From assembly GCA_946633495.1 (NCBI GenBank), contig CAMPAX010000026.1, positions 1 to 16,805 on the forward strand: DNA of 16,805 bases. The letters run 5' to 3'. Below are positions 8,041-15,120 of this stretch, piece by piece. The first letter of the stretch is position 1. Each line of letters begins with the position of its first letter. The stretch is from an uncultured Lachnospiraceae bacterium (GTDB lineage Bacteria; Bacillota; Clostridia; Lachnospirales; Lachnospiraceae). Below the pieces are notes generated by a model. That model did not search any database, was not told the origin of the DNA, and saw only the letters and a list, made by a program, of their open reading frames with translations. Made by a program: the position numbers and the translations under genes.

Positions 8041-8185
8041 ATTCTGTTTCTATCTCTGAAGTCGTCTGACAGTTACTCAAAAGAGCCGTATTTTCGTGAT
8101 TTCCCTGCCAGCCGGCCGGTATCCTTATCGTTGAAAGCTTATCTTTGAAATACTCCTGCGGTTGCTCCCGGTTATTTCGCGCTCG

Positions 8186-9196
8186 CTACACCAGCTCTTC
8201 CAGATGTACCAGTGCATCCCGAAGGATCACGGTCATATGCTCTTCAAAATATTCCCTGGTGGCATAAGAGATCCTGCAGCGGTTTCCGAACTCATTCAAT
8301 GTGGCACAGATCATGGCGAATTCTTCCAGAGAACTCTTTTCATGTCCGAGGTACAGATAATACCGCTGATTGACCGGATTCTTATAGAGGATATTCTCAC
8401 TGTCATAATGGGTACTGATCAGCTTCGCCGAGCGGATCACACTCTGAAGATCCTTAAACTCGAACAGCGCAAACGGATCCGGCGTAAGCTCCGGTGTTTT
8501 CCCCTGCGGCTTTTTTGCCCCCGGCGCATTGGGTCCGGCGGTGCTGCCCGGTGCAGCGGGTCCGTTTTGACCCGGTCCGGCATTTCCGGATACCTTACGA
8601 ACCTCGGCACCCACCTTGCCCGCGATGCCGGACACGATGCTGTCGATCATACTCATAATATCCTTCGGATCGATCTCCGAGGACTTCGGTATACTGAACT
8701 CCGCACGGATCTCCGGTCCCTGTCGGATCTGAATCCCGTCCGGTCCGTTCTTATCATTCGTATTCTCCGGCCCTCCCGGTCCTCCCGGTCCGTCAATATC
8801 CGTGAAGCCGTCTCCTTCATAATCCGCCCCTTCCCATCCGGGGAAAGGTTCCTGCATATCATCTGGTCCGTCCGAATCCGGTCCGGAGGAATGATTGTCA
8901 TATTCAAGCCCGTTTGTAAATCTGGAGAATCTCGGATCCAGCTCCTCGGGATCTTCCACGGAGCTGACATTGATGATCAGTCCGTCTCCCGGCGTCGGGA
9001 TCGCTTCTACCATAAGAGGCTTTGCTTCCACATCGTAGCCCAGCTCATCCCGTGCCATCTCCATCAGCTCTTCAAAAAGCACCTTTGCCTTCTCCGAACC
9101 ATAGGAAAGCTCCGAGATCTGAATGTCCCGTTTCTCCAGATCCTCACGATCCAGCGTGAATCGTATTTTATTGCCGTTTACTCGTTCTATCTTCAT
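8186..9196 (-). CDS. mecA: MecA-family adaptor protein with an enlarged linker
   Basis: 336 residues. MecA proteins deliver substrates (ComK in Bacillus) to the ClpC/ClpP protease. The N-terminal domain (~1-95) begins MKIERVNGNKIRFTLDREDL, a clear MecA opening, and contains SYGSEKAKVLFEELMEMA. The C-terminal domain (~240-336), which in the family contacts ClpC, has FEFKDLQSVIRSAK, YYLYLGH and a final EYFEEHMTVILRDALVHL. Between them residues ~100-235 form a low-complexity linker rich in Gly, Pro, Asp and Asn (GPGGPGGP, AAPGSTAGPNAPGAKK), so the protein is about a third longer than the ~220-residue Bacillus MecA. The ribosome site is weak (GTGAGAT). Its start overlaps by 4 bases (ATGA) the stop of a small upstream ORF, so translation may be coupled. 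The ClpC role is inferred from the family. Confidence 0.88.
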   Translation of the reverse strand: MKIERVNGNKIRFTLDREDLEKRDIQISELSYGSEKAKVLFEELMEMARDELGYDVEAKPLMVEAIPTPGDGLIINVSSVEDPEELDPRFSRFTNGLEYDNHSSGPDSDGPDDMQEPFPGWEGADYEGDGFTDIDGPGGPGGPENTNDKNGPDGIQIRQGPEIRAEFSIPKSSEIDPKDIMSMIDSIVSGIAGKVGAEVRKVSGNAGPGQNGPAAPGSTAGPNAPGAKKPQGKTPELTPDPFALFEFKDLQSVIRSAKLISTHYDSENILYKNPVNQRYYLYLGHEKSSLEEFAMICATLNEFGNRCRISYATREYFEEHMTVILRDALVHLEELV

Positions 9197-9426
9197 AGAT
9201 TTATCTCACTATATTCTTGTTTCACGCAACATTTCCGCAACTTTTTTATCTTGCAATCTCCAATCCGCTCATATATCATGAAGTTGAACATCCGATTCAA
9301 AGTTCCGCCGGGGATCTCCCGTATCCCGATTCTGACCATCGGTCTTCCGGGATAAATGAAGGTGATCCCGATTCCGGCAATCATCCGACAAACTTTGAAA
9401 AGCTGTCCTCTGTTACGCATCTGCAT
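9193..9426 (-). CDS. Small hypothetical protein, possibly coupled to mecA
   Basis: A 77-residue frame, very basic, with a short hydrophobic stretch (MIAGIGITFIYPG) near residues 15-27 and a Lys/Cys-rich C-terminus (KIKKLRKCC). It matches no family I know. For it: its TGA overlaps the mecA ATG as ATGA, mecA has a weak ribosome site of its own, and the codons are of the kind used by the neighbours. Against it: no Shine-Dalgarno precedes ATG 9426 (CTCCTT, the reverse complement, sits there) and the composition is unusual. It may be only the mecA leader region. Low confidence. Confidence 0.25.
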   Translation of the reverse strand: MQMRNRGQLFKVCRMIAGIGITFIYPGRPMVRIGIREIPGGTLNRMFNFMIYERIGDCKIKKLRKCCVKQEYSEINL

Positions 9427-9547
9427 AAGGAGAAACTATCACAGACGCTTACCTTCCCCCTGTGCATTACCGGTACAGACCGACAGTCCGACAAATCAGT
9501 ACAGCATTCATTTGTACAGAAAGGAGGGTATTCGTTCAGAACCGCCG
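9427..9547. other. Spacer upstream of mecA
   Basis: No supported gene. It contains three plus-strand GTACAG hexamers (9473-9478, 9499-9504, 9514-9519) and an AAAGGAGGG run at 9519-9527 with no start codon at a usable distance. The mecA promoter should lie here or within 9197-9426; I could not find a convincing pair of hexamers. Confidence 0.3.
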
Positions 9548-9573
9548 AATAAAAAGCCGGCTCCGATACGGCT
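9548..9573 (-). terminator. Intrinsic terminator downstream of the ferredoxin gene
   Basis: On the minus strand AGCCG (9573-9569) pairs with CGGCT (9559-9555) around a 9-base loop and is followed by TTTTATT. The stem is short but GC-rich and the U-run is clear. It would end the ferredoxin transcript about 160 bases after the stop codon and separate it from mecA. Confidence 0.55.
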
Positions 9574-9593
9574 GAAAGTAGGCATTTAGCATT

Positions 9594-9613
9594 CGTATCA
9601 CCCTGTGAATACG
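9594..9613 (-). other. Hairpin in the ferredoxin 3' region
   Basis: CGTATCAC (9594-9601) pairs with GTG and ATACG (9605-9613) around a CCT loop with one bulged A. No U-run follows on either strand, so it is a structured 3' UTR element and not a terminator. Confidence 0.35.
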
Positions 9614-9632
9614 GATCCTCTGCATTTAACAG

Positions 9633-9664
9633 AATGGGACATGCTCCGAAGAGTATGTCCCATT
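9633..9664 (-). other. Perfect 10-bp inverted repeat in the ferredoxin 3' region
   Basis: AATGGGACAT (9633-9642) and ATGTCCCATT (9655-9664) are exact inverted repeats. On the minus strand the loop folds further into CTC-TTCG-GAG, a stable UUCG tetraloop. It lies 69 bases after the ferredoxin stop. No U-run follows (CTGTTAAAT), so it may protect the 3' end or work together with the terminator at 9548-9573. Confidence 0.55.
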
Positions 9665-9733
9665 TGTCCTGGATCTGTTCGTGTACGATCCCTGGATCGG
9701 TACCGGAACAGATACTTTCCGGCAGACTGTGGA

Positions 9734-9904
9734 TTAGCCCTCGGAGATAGCTCCAACCGGACATCCACCTGCACAAGCGCCACAGCTGATGCACATATTC
9801 TCATCGATCACGAACTGACCGCCGTTATCGGAGATTGCACCTACCGGGCAGGTTCCTGCACATGCACCACATCCGATGCAAGCATCACCAATTACATATG
9901 CCAT
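9734..9904 (-). CDS. 2[4Fe-4S] ferredoxin (clostridial type)
   Basis: A 56-residue protein read from ATG 9904 (AAGGAGGG site 8 bases upstream) to TAA at 9734. It is an almost perfect internal duplication: CIGCGACAGTCPVGAIS (Cys 9, 12, 15, 19) and CISCGACAGGCPVGAIS (Cys 38, 41, 44, 48). Each half supplies CxxCxxC and a Cys-Pro for two [4Fe-4S] clusters, as in the classical ~55-residue clostridial ferredoxins. It carries low-potential electrons in the cytoplasm, for example from pyruvate:ferredoxin oxidoreductase to hydrogenase or other reductases; the partner here is not shown by the neighbours. It is monocistronic, with its own promoter and a structured 3' region. It supports a strictly anaerobic host. 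Confidence 0.96.
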   Translation of the reverse strand: MAYVIGDACIGCGACAGTCPVGAISDNGGQFVIDENMCISCGACAGGCPVGAISEG

Positions 9905-9951
9905 AGCCTATCCCTCCTTCTTAAATGATATAGATTAACGATTGTGAATGT

Positions 9952-9980
9952 ATTTTACACCATCTTGGCAATTTTCACAA
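9952..9980 (-). promoter_or_regulatory. Sigma-A-type promoter of the ferredoxin gene
   Basis: On the minus strand TTGTGA (9980-9975) and TAAAAT (9957-9952) are 17 bases apart, close to the TTGACA/TATAAT consensus with ideal spacing. The start would be near 9945, about 40 bases before ATG 9904. Confidence 0.75.
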
Positions 9981-10064
9981 GAAGAATCGTACATAATCAC
10001 GAAGATATCACAGAGGGGTACAGTCACCTTCCGCCTGAAAGATATGTTATTTCGTCTTTGTCTG

Positions 10065-10096
10065 AAAATCAACAGGATCCTGTCTGTCAGATCCTG
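10065..10096 (-). terminator. Possible terminator at the end of the HTH regulator gene
   Basis: On the minus strand CAGGATC (10096-10090) pairs with GATCCTG (10079-10073) around a 10-base loop, followed by TTGATTTTC. The left arm overlaps the last codons and stop of the regulator. The T-run is interrupted, so efficiency is uncertain. Confidence 0.45.
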
Positions 10097-10614
10097 AGAT
10101 CCGCGTGAAATCTGCTGCGCAGATTCGGATTCGCATCGATATAGGCCTTGATGCTGCGGATGTTGTCCGAGATCTCATCCAGAGCCTGAAGTACATTATG
10201 CAGGCTTTCGTATTCGTCCTCCGATACCTTTCCGTCCTTGGAAATGTTCACCAGCTTCTTGGAAATATCATCGATGGACTGGGCACTGCTGAGGAACTGA
10301 AGCGACAGTCGTTCGAGTGAATCCGTACGGATCTTCGCCTTTTTCTCACCAAGCAGCTTCTCCATCCCGATGGGGCAGACGTTATTGCAAAAATCCTCAC
10401 AAAGATACGGTGCCTGGTATTCTCTGGCCATGATCCGAACTTCCTCTGCATAGGGTTCGATCTTGTTCAGTTCGATCCGGGCAAGACGACTCCGCTCGAT
10501 CCCAAGCTGCATGGCAGCTTTCTCACGGCTGGAAAAGGAACCATCCTTCTCGGCGGCACACATTCTTGCCTTATAGTAAATATTTTCGGTTGCTTTTGAT
10601 GCCTTTCTGCCCAT
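10087..10614 (-). CDS. HTH (XRE-like) regulator with a cysteine cluster
   Basis: 175 residues from ATG 10614, preceded by GGGAGGT at a good distance. The longer frame back to 10752 has no ribosome site and its extra 46 residues look like read-through of the leader, so the inner start is chosen. Residues ~28-65 form a helix-turn-helix of the XRE kind (SSREKAAMQLGIERSRLARIE, then an AEEVRIMAREYQAP helix). Directly after comes CEDFCNNVCPIG, a compact three-Cys cluster which could bind a metal or Fe-S cluster or sense redox state; this is inference. The C-terminal part (~95-175) is predicted helical/coiled (SLQFLSSAQSIDDISKKLVNI; ESLHNVLQALDEISDNIRSI) and probably mediates dimerisation. It lies upstream of the ferredoxin gene in the same direction. 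The regulated genes are unknown. Confidence 0.75.
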   Translation of the reverse strand: MGRKASKATENIYYKARMCAAEKDGSFSSREKAAMQLGIERSRLARIELNKIEPYAEEVRIMAREYQAPYLCEDFCNNVCPIGMEKLLGEKKAKIRTDSLERLSLQFLSSAQSIDDISKKLVNISKDGKVSEDEYESLHNVLQALDEISDNIRSIKAYIDANPNLRSRFHADLRI

Positions 10615-10622
10615 TTCAGTGT

Positions 10623-10629
10623 ACCTCCC
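10623..10629 (-). promoter_or_regulatory. Ribosome binding site that fixes the HTH regulator start
   Basis: GGGAGGT on the minus strand lies 8 bases before ATG 10614; no such site precedes the upstream in-frame ATG at 10752. Confidence 0.7.
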
Positions 10630-10913
10630 GGGTAGGATAAAAGCCACCGGCAAACGAAGTTGCCGAAAACTGACTTGATCATCGGACCAAAAAACGAAAC
10701 TGAAACCGATGGGAAACGAATCCAACATATCCGCACAAACCAGCCGGATCAATCGAAACTGATTCTATATATACCGATTCCGTGGATATGTTATCACATG
10801 AAAGACGGAAAATCCAGTAAAAAAAAAGGTAAAAGCTCGGATATAATTAAAAAATCCTATTATTTCAGCAAATTTCTTTGAAATATTAAAATAAATAATT
10901 TACATTAGAGGTC
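10630..10913. other. AT-rich spacer with leader hairpin between rsmI and the HTH regulator
   Basis: No gene is supported here. CGGCAA (10648-10653) and TTGCCG (10660-10665) form a 6-bp hairpin shortly before the regulator's ribosome site; on the minus strand it is followed by GTGGCTTTTATCC, so it may be a weak attenuator. TATATATA near 10770 could be a -10 of a minus-strand promoter, without a clear -35. The half next to rsmI (10800-10913) is much richer in A/T than the genes, with a nine-A run at 10818-10826, and probably ends the rsmI operon, but no strong GC stem is present. Confidence 0.35.
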
Positions 10914-11780
10914 TCAATGTTTTCGGTCTTTCTCCTCCAGCCATACGCCGTAAACCTCTCTCTTGGGAATCCCCCGGTCCGTGGCTACCGCTTTCATAGC
11001 GTCCTTCTCTGTCAGCCCCTGGGCAAGATACTGCCTCATATGTTCCGCTATCGTAAGCTGATCAAAACGGGCTTCCTCCTCCGCCTGCTGTTCCTCCGGG
11101 GACTTCCCGGCGATCACCAGAACGTACTCTCCCCTGGGTTCTTCCAGTCGAAAATGCTCCAGCGCACCTTTCAACGTGGTCTTTTGAAATCTCTCATGCT
11201 TCTTGGTCAGCTCCTTACAGATGGTGACCGGCCGGTCTCCCAGGGTCTCCGCAAGGTCCTCCAAAGTTCGTATGATATGATGCGGCGCCTCGTAAAGCAC
11301 GATCGTCCTGCTCTCCCGGGTAAGCTCCTGCAGGATCCGGCGGCGTTCCTTCTTATCCTGCTTTTCCTGCGGAAGAAACGCCTCAAATGCAAATCTCCGG
11401 GTATCCTGCCCCGAAGCGATCAGCGCATTTACAGCCGCACAGGCTCCCGGAACGGGCACCACGGAAATGCCCGCTTCATAACAGCGTTTCACCAGCACCT
11501 CCCCCGGATCCGAGATCCCCGGTGTACCGGCGTCCGTGATGAGGGCAATGTTCTTCCCGTCCAAAAGATGTCCGATCAGCACCTCTGCCTTCTCGTATTT
11601 ATTGAATTCATGGTAGCTCGTCATGGGCGTATGGATATCAAAATGAGTGAGCAGCTTCCGGCTGTTTCTGGTGTCCTCCGCTGCGATCTCATCCGCCTCC
11701 GACAGGATCCGTACTGCACGATAGGTCATATCCTCTAAATTCCCGATGGGCGTTGCAACCAGGTAGAGTATCCCGGACAT
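10914..11780 (-). CDS. rsmI: 16S rRNA (cytidine1402-2'-O)-methyltransferase
   Basis: 288 residues, full length. RsmI methylates the ribose of C1402 in the decoding centre of 16S rRNA using S-adenosylmethionine. It is a tetrapyrrole-methylase-fold protein: LYLVATPIGNLEDM (residues 5-18), AEDTRNSRKLL (34-44), ALITDAGTPGISDPG (79-93), VPGACAAVNALIASG (110-124) and LYEAPHHI (162-169) are the hallmark motifs, and a helical C-terminal domain ends with GIPKREVYGVWLE. ATG 11780 is preceded by AGAAGGAGG. It is the last gene of the tmk-holB-ricT-trmN6-rsmI string, in the same order as Bacillus yabC at the end of that cluster; the GIY-YIG gene yazA often found just upstream is absent. Confidence 0.96.
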   Translation of the reverse strand: MSGILYLVATPIGNLEDMTYRAVRILSEADEIAAEDTRNSRKLLTHFDIHTPMTSYHEFNKYEKAEVLIGHLLDGKNIALITDAGTPGISDPGEVLVKRCYEAGISVVPVPGACAAVNALIASGQDTRRFAFEAFLPQEKQDKKERRRILQELTRESRTIVLYEAPHHIIRTLEDLAETLGDRPVTICKELTKKHERFQKTTLKGALEHFRLEEPRGEYVLVIAGKSPEEQQAEEEARFDQLTIAEHMRQYLAQGLTEKDAMKAVATDRGIPKREVYGVWLEEKDRKH

Positions 11781-11800
11781 AGTGGGCCTCCTTCTGCATT

Positions 11801-11837
11801 TTTGATCACGAATCCTTTTTAGGCTGTCATGATCAAA
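11801..11837 (-). promoter_or_regulatory. Palindrome in the trmN6-rsmI gap
   Basis: TTTGATCA (11801-11808) and TGATCAAA (11830-11837) are exact inverted repeats around a 21-base loop; inside the loop CCT-AAAA-AGG can also pair on the minus strand. The structure ends about 10 bases before the rsmI AGAAGGAGG site. It could modulate rsmI translation or mark a processing site, or be an operator half-site pair. No U-run follows, so it is not a terminator. Confidence 0.4.
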
Positions 11838-11894
11838 GGCATTTTCTTATTTACAGATCTGCCATGTATCCTCAGGCAGCCTTTCGGAAAACGA

Positions 11895-12707
11895 TCAGGG
11901 CTTTCCGTACATATCCAGCAGCTGTCTGGTATAACCGCCGTCCGGATTGTAAACCACCAGAACGGGGAGTACCGTCAGCTGAGGCCCGCCTCCCTGTACT
12001 GCTTCCAGGAGCACCATGTTGGGTTCCTTTCCCGGATAGGGCTGCACCAGCTGCATCCGCTTGGGTTCCAGCCGGTACTTCTGCAGCGTCTGCATCAGCT
12101 CCGGCAGACGGAAGGGTTTATGTACAAAGGTAAATGTTCCGCCCGGTTTCAGCAAATGCGCCGCGGCAATGACGATCTCCTCCCAGGAAACCGCGATCTC
12201 GTGGCGTGCTATATTAAATGTCGTTTCATCGTTATGCAGTCCGCCGGTTCCCTTGATATACGGAGGATTGCAGGTGACGGCATCATAGATGGCCTTTCCG
12301 AAGGTCTCCGGAACTCTTCGGATATCCCCCTGAAGGATACGGAGCCTGCTCAGCGCCCCGGCTCCGGACCGGTCCGATGATGGATCCTCCGGGGACTCCC
12401 CCTCTGCCATGCCGTGCAGCGCCCGGTTCAGAGAAACGCTCCTCTGGGCCATTTCCGCCACGGACTCCTGCAGCTCCAGACCGTCACAGGCCGCACATTT
12501 TCCTTTGGCTGTGAGCAGCAGCGGTATGATCCCGGTTCCGGTTCCGAGATCCATCACCCGATCCTTGCTGCGTGTCCGGGAAAAATTCGCCAGCAGTACC
12601 GCGTCCATTCCGAAACAGAAAAAGGATGGGTTCTGGATGATCCGGAACCCATTTACCTCTAAGTCATCAATTCGTTCTCCTGCGCGGAGATATGCATTCA
12701 TATCCAT
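11895..12707 (-). CDS. trmN6: tRNA1(Val) (adenine37-N6)-methyltransferase
   Basis: 270 residues; the E. coli YfiC / Bacillus YabB type enzyme that methylates N6 of A37 in tRNA1(Val) with S-adenosylmethionine. It has a Rossmann methyltransferase fold: motif I VMDLGTGTGIIPLLL (residues 51-65), acidic motif II DGLELQ, motif IV NPPY at 147-150 which is diagnostic of amino-group methylation, and FTFVHKPFRLPEL late in the fold. Residues ~98-120 are a low-complexity insert (EGESPEDPSSDRSGAG) not usual for the family. ATG 12707 is the only in-frame start after a TGA; the ribosome site is weak (AAAAAG), and the 39-base gap to ricT suggests read-through translation. Between ricT and this gene Bacillus has yabA, which is missing here. 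Confidence 0.9.
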   Translation of the reverse strand: MDMNAYLRAGERIDDLEVNGFRIIQNPSFFCFGMDAVLLANFSRTRSKDRVMDLGTGTGIIPLLLTAKGKCAACDGLELQESVAEMAQRSVSLNRALHGMAEGESPEDPSSDRSGAGALSRLRILQGDIRRVPETFGKAIYDAVTCNPPYIKGTGGLHNDETTFNIARHEIAVSWEEIVIAAAHLLKPGGTFTFVHKPFRLPELMQTLQKYRLEPKRMQLVQPYPGKEPNMVLLEAVQGGGPQLTVLPVLVVYNPDGGYTRQLLDMYGKP

Positions 12708-12746
12708 ACAGTTACTTTTTCCAAATCAGTTTATATCCTTAATTCG

Positions 12747-14102
12747 TCACTGCTTGTTCTCCGGCTTTCGGTTCGGGCGGTGATTCCTTCTGTGGAATTT
12801 GGGATTTTGATTTGCCTCTCCGTTGGAATTCGAATTTGCCGCATTTCCCTGATTCGGAGCAGCGCCCTGATTGGGATGTCCACCCTGTTTCTTTCCGCCG
12901 TCTTTCCCTTTATTATGATCCTGCCGATCTTTGGGATTCCGGCTGCGATCTCTTCTCTCGCCATCCGGACGTCCCTTCTCGGTGTTGTCCTGTCCCTGTC
13001 TTCTTCCGGAGTTCTCCTTCTGCGGATTCTCTTTCCGGTCTTTTTCCCGGTCTCTCCGGTCTCCCCGATTCCGCTCGCGGTCCTTGTCCCGATCCTTCTC
13101 CCGGTCTTTTCCGCGGTCATTTTGTCCGCCGTCTCGTCCTGAGCGGTTCTTTCCGCCGCGTTCGCCCTCCGGACGCTCCCGTCTGCGGTGTTCCTGGCGA
13201 GGTGCCTCCTCCGGCTGTTCTGCATCATCTTCCAAAAGGGACAGCTCCGGATCCAGTAAAGAAAGATCCGTATCGAATTTCCTTCCGCGCGGCCCCGATA
13301 CCAGCTCCTCAACCCGATACTCAACTATCTCCTTATTGCCTTCTTCGTCCGTCACATAGATCTTCACCTTCTGGCGAAGTACATTGAGTGAGGCTACATC
13401 TCCGGTCACACCGTCATAGGCCGTTACGCGATCCCCTACATTCGGAAGTTTGGAGTTCAGATATTCATAGGTATCCTGTTCATGCTTCAGACAGCACATC
13501 AGTCTTCCGCAGACACCGGAGATCTTTGTGGGATTCAAGGACAGACTCTGTTCCTTGGCCATTTTGATGGATACCGGTATAAAGTCCGACAGGTAAGAAT
13601 GACAGCAGAGCTCCCGGCCGCACATACCGATCCCGCCGCAGATCCTCGCTTCATCACGCACACCCACCTGACGAAGCTCGATCCGGGTACGGAATACGGA
13701 AGCCAGATCCTTTACCAGCTCCCGGAAATCCACCCGGCCGTCCGCTGTAAAGTAAAACATCATCTTGTTGTTGTCAAATGCACACTCCGCACTGATCAGC
13801 TTCATTTTCAGATCATGTTCTCTGATCTTCTTTATGCAGATCTCATATGCCTTGCGCGCTTTTTCTTTATTCTCTTCGTAACGGGCGATGTCCTGTTCCG
13901 TTGCCAGACGCTGGATGGGCCGAAGTCCTCCCTGGATCCGGGTTTCATCCACCTCATGCCGCGCGGTCACGACCCAGCCGAATTCGATTCCCTTGGTGGT
14001 CTCCACCACCACTTTGGTTCCGACAGAAACCTCACGGTCTTTCGGATCAAAATAATAGATACGTCCGTTCGTCCGAAAACGGACGCCGATCACTTCTTTC
14101 AT
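12747..14102 (-). CDS. ricT: RicT/YaaT (PSP1-domain) regulatory iron-sulfur protein with a long basic tail
   Basis: 451 residues; Bacillus YaaT is about 275. RicT acts with RicA and RicF to bind [4Fe-4S] clusters and to steer RNase Y in mRNA maturation, and is needed for sporulation and competence there. The PSP1 core is residues ~1-270 (GVRFRTNGRIYYFDP start; IQRLATEQDIARYEENKEKA; FTADGRVDFRELVKDLA). The cluster-binding cysteines are present: Cys155, 161, 166, 167 in ICGGIGMCGRELCC and Cys198, 203, 204 in GVCGRLMCC. Residues ~300-451 are a disordered tail: acidic near 285-300, then Arg/Asp/Lys/Gly/Asn repeats (RGKDREKDRDKDRERNRGDR) ending RRNHRPNRKPENK, similar in look to RNA-binding tails. 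ATG 14102 follows TAGGAG. It lies 23 bases after holB, as in the Bacillus order. Confidence 0.92.
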   Translation of the reverse strand: MKEVIGVRFRTNGRIYYFDPKDREVSVGTKVVVETTKGIEFGWVVTARHEVDETRIQGGLRPIQRLATEQDIARYEENKEKARKAYEICIKKIREHDLKMKLISAECAFDNNKMMFYFTADGRVDFRELVKDLASVFRTRIELRQVGVRDEARICGGIGMCGRELCCHSYLSDFIPVSIKMAKEQSLSLNPTKISGVCGRLMCCLKHEQDTYEYLNSKLPNVGDRVTAYDGVTGDVASLNVLRQKVKIYVTDEEGNKEIVEYRVEELVSGPRGRKFDTDLSLLDPELSLLEDDAEQPEEAPRQEHRRRERPEGERGGKNRSGRDGGQNDRGKDREKDRDKDRERNRGDRRDREKDRKENPQKENSGRRQGQDNTEKGRPDGERRDRSRNPKDRQDHNKGKDGGKKQGGHPNQGAAPNQGNAANSNSNGEANQNPKFHRRNHRPNRKPENKQ

Positions 14103-14125
14103 TCTTTTCTCCTAGTTCCTGTTGC

Positions 14126-15112
14126 TTAATATTCCTTCAATGTCAGGATCAGAAGACGCATTACGTCTTCCAGCCTCGCATTTGCGGCGATCCTTTTCTT
14201 TGCCTTTTCGATGGCCTGCGCCTTCTGCTCAAGTTCATTGTAGGACAGATACTGAGCCTGGTTCCGGATCGTGCTGTATTCATCACTGAAAATGATCTTA
14301 TCCGGCTTCCCGGTCACCTTCAGCATCAGGATATCCCGATACCAGACCATCATCAGGTCCAGATATTCTCCGATGCTCATTTTATAATTGACACAGGATT
14401 CGATGGCTTCGGCAATGTCCTCCATATCCATATCGTAGATCTGTTTTTCCAGGCGGATCACGGAACGAACCAGCGCCTCATAGTCTTCATTTGTCGCCAG
14501 CAGGATCGCCTTCCCGAGATTTCCCTGTGCGTATTCCACGCAGAAGCGGATCGTCTTCTCGTCCAGATTATAGTGCTCCCGCAGGTACTCCTCCATGTCC
14601 CTTTCCTTTACCGGCTTTGTGCTGAGGGAGATACACCTGGAAATGATGGTGGGCAGCAGCTTCTCCAGAGAGTTGGTGATCAGGATCACAATCCCGTACT
14701 CCGGCGGTTCTTCTATGGTCTTCAGAAGGGCATTCTGCGCTGCCGGGTTCATATACTGGGCATCGTTGATGATATAGATCTTGTAGATTCCGCTGTATGG
14801 ACGGATCCCCATGGTGTTCACCACCTGATCCCGGATCTCGTCCACGGAGATCAGATTCGACTTTTCGTGCTGCACCATGATGATGTCCGGATGATTTCCG
14901 GAATCCGCCTTCTTACAGGAAGGACATTCATTGCAGGGATCCACATCCCCTTTTTCGCACTGCAGTGTCTTTGCAAAAGAAAATGCCAGAGAGCTGCGTC
15001 CGCTCTCATCCTCACCGCAGATGATATACGCATGTCCCACACGTTTCTGTTCAATGCTGCATTTGAAATGCCGGATGATATCTTCATGTCCGATGATATG
15101 CTGAAAGTCCAT
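14126..15112 (-). CDS. holB: DNA polymerase III delta' subunit
   Basis: 328 residues from ATG 15112, preceded by AAGGGAGG. The subunit is part of the clamp loader that places the beta clamp on DNA. Visible: opening FQHIIGHEDIIRHFK; a degenerate Walker A (GEDESGRSS, Arg replacing the usual Lys); a zinc module with Cys52, 60, 63, 66 (CEKGDVDPCNECPSC); GIYKIYIINDAQYMNPAAQNALLKTIEEPP, the Walker B-like and sensor region; and the arginine-finger motif SRC at 158-160. A delta' subunit need not hydrolyse ATP, so the altered Walker A is not a defect. The frame is open upstream to 15181, but those 23 residues (MNRTDRRAAERSEG...) are translated from the repeat and are not part of the protein. Upstream is tmk, with the repeat pair between. 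Confidence 0.93.
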   Translation of the reverse strand: MDFQHIIGHEDIIRHFKCSIEQKRVGHAYIICGEDESGRSSLAFSFAKTLQCEKGDVDPCNECPSCKKADSGNHPDIIMVQHEKSNLISVDEIRDQVVNTMGIRPYSGIYKIYIINDAQYMNPAAQNALLKTIEEPPEYGIVILITNSLEKLLPTIISRCISLSTKPVKERDMEEYLREHYNLDEKTIRFCVEYAQGNLGKAILLATNEDYEALVRSVIRLEKQIYDMDMEDIAEAIESCVNYKMSIGEYLDLMMVWYRDILMLKVTGKPDKIIFSDEYSTIRNQAQYLSYNELEQKAQAIEKAKKRIAANARLEDVMRLLILTLKEY

Positions 15113-15120
15113 AAACGCAA

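Noticed and set aside
8162..9355. A 397-codon plus-strand frame opposite mecA
   Set aside because: The minus-strand MecA domains are clear, and the plus-strand frame has no ribosome site.
9519..9552. AAAGGAGGG on the plus strand as a ribosome site of a small plus-strand gene
   Set aside because: No ATG, GTG or TTG lies at a usable distance and the following frame is short.
12812..13387. Arg/Ser/Phe-rich plus-strand frames opposite the RicT tail
   Set aside because: They result from low-complexity coding of the tail on the other strand; no start signal.
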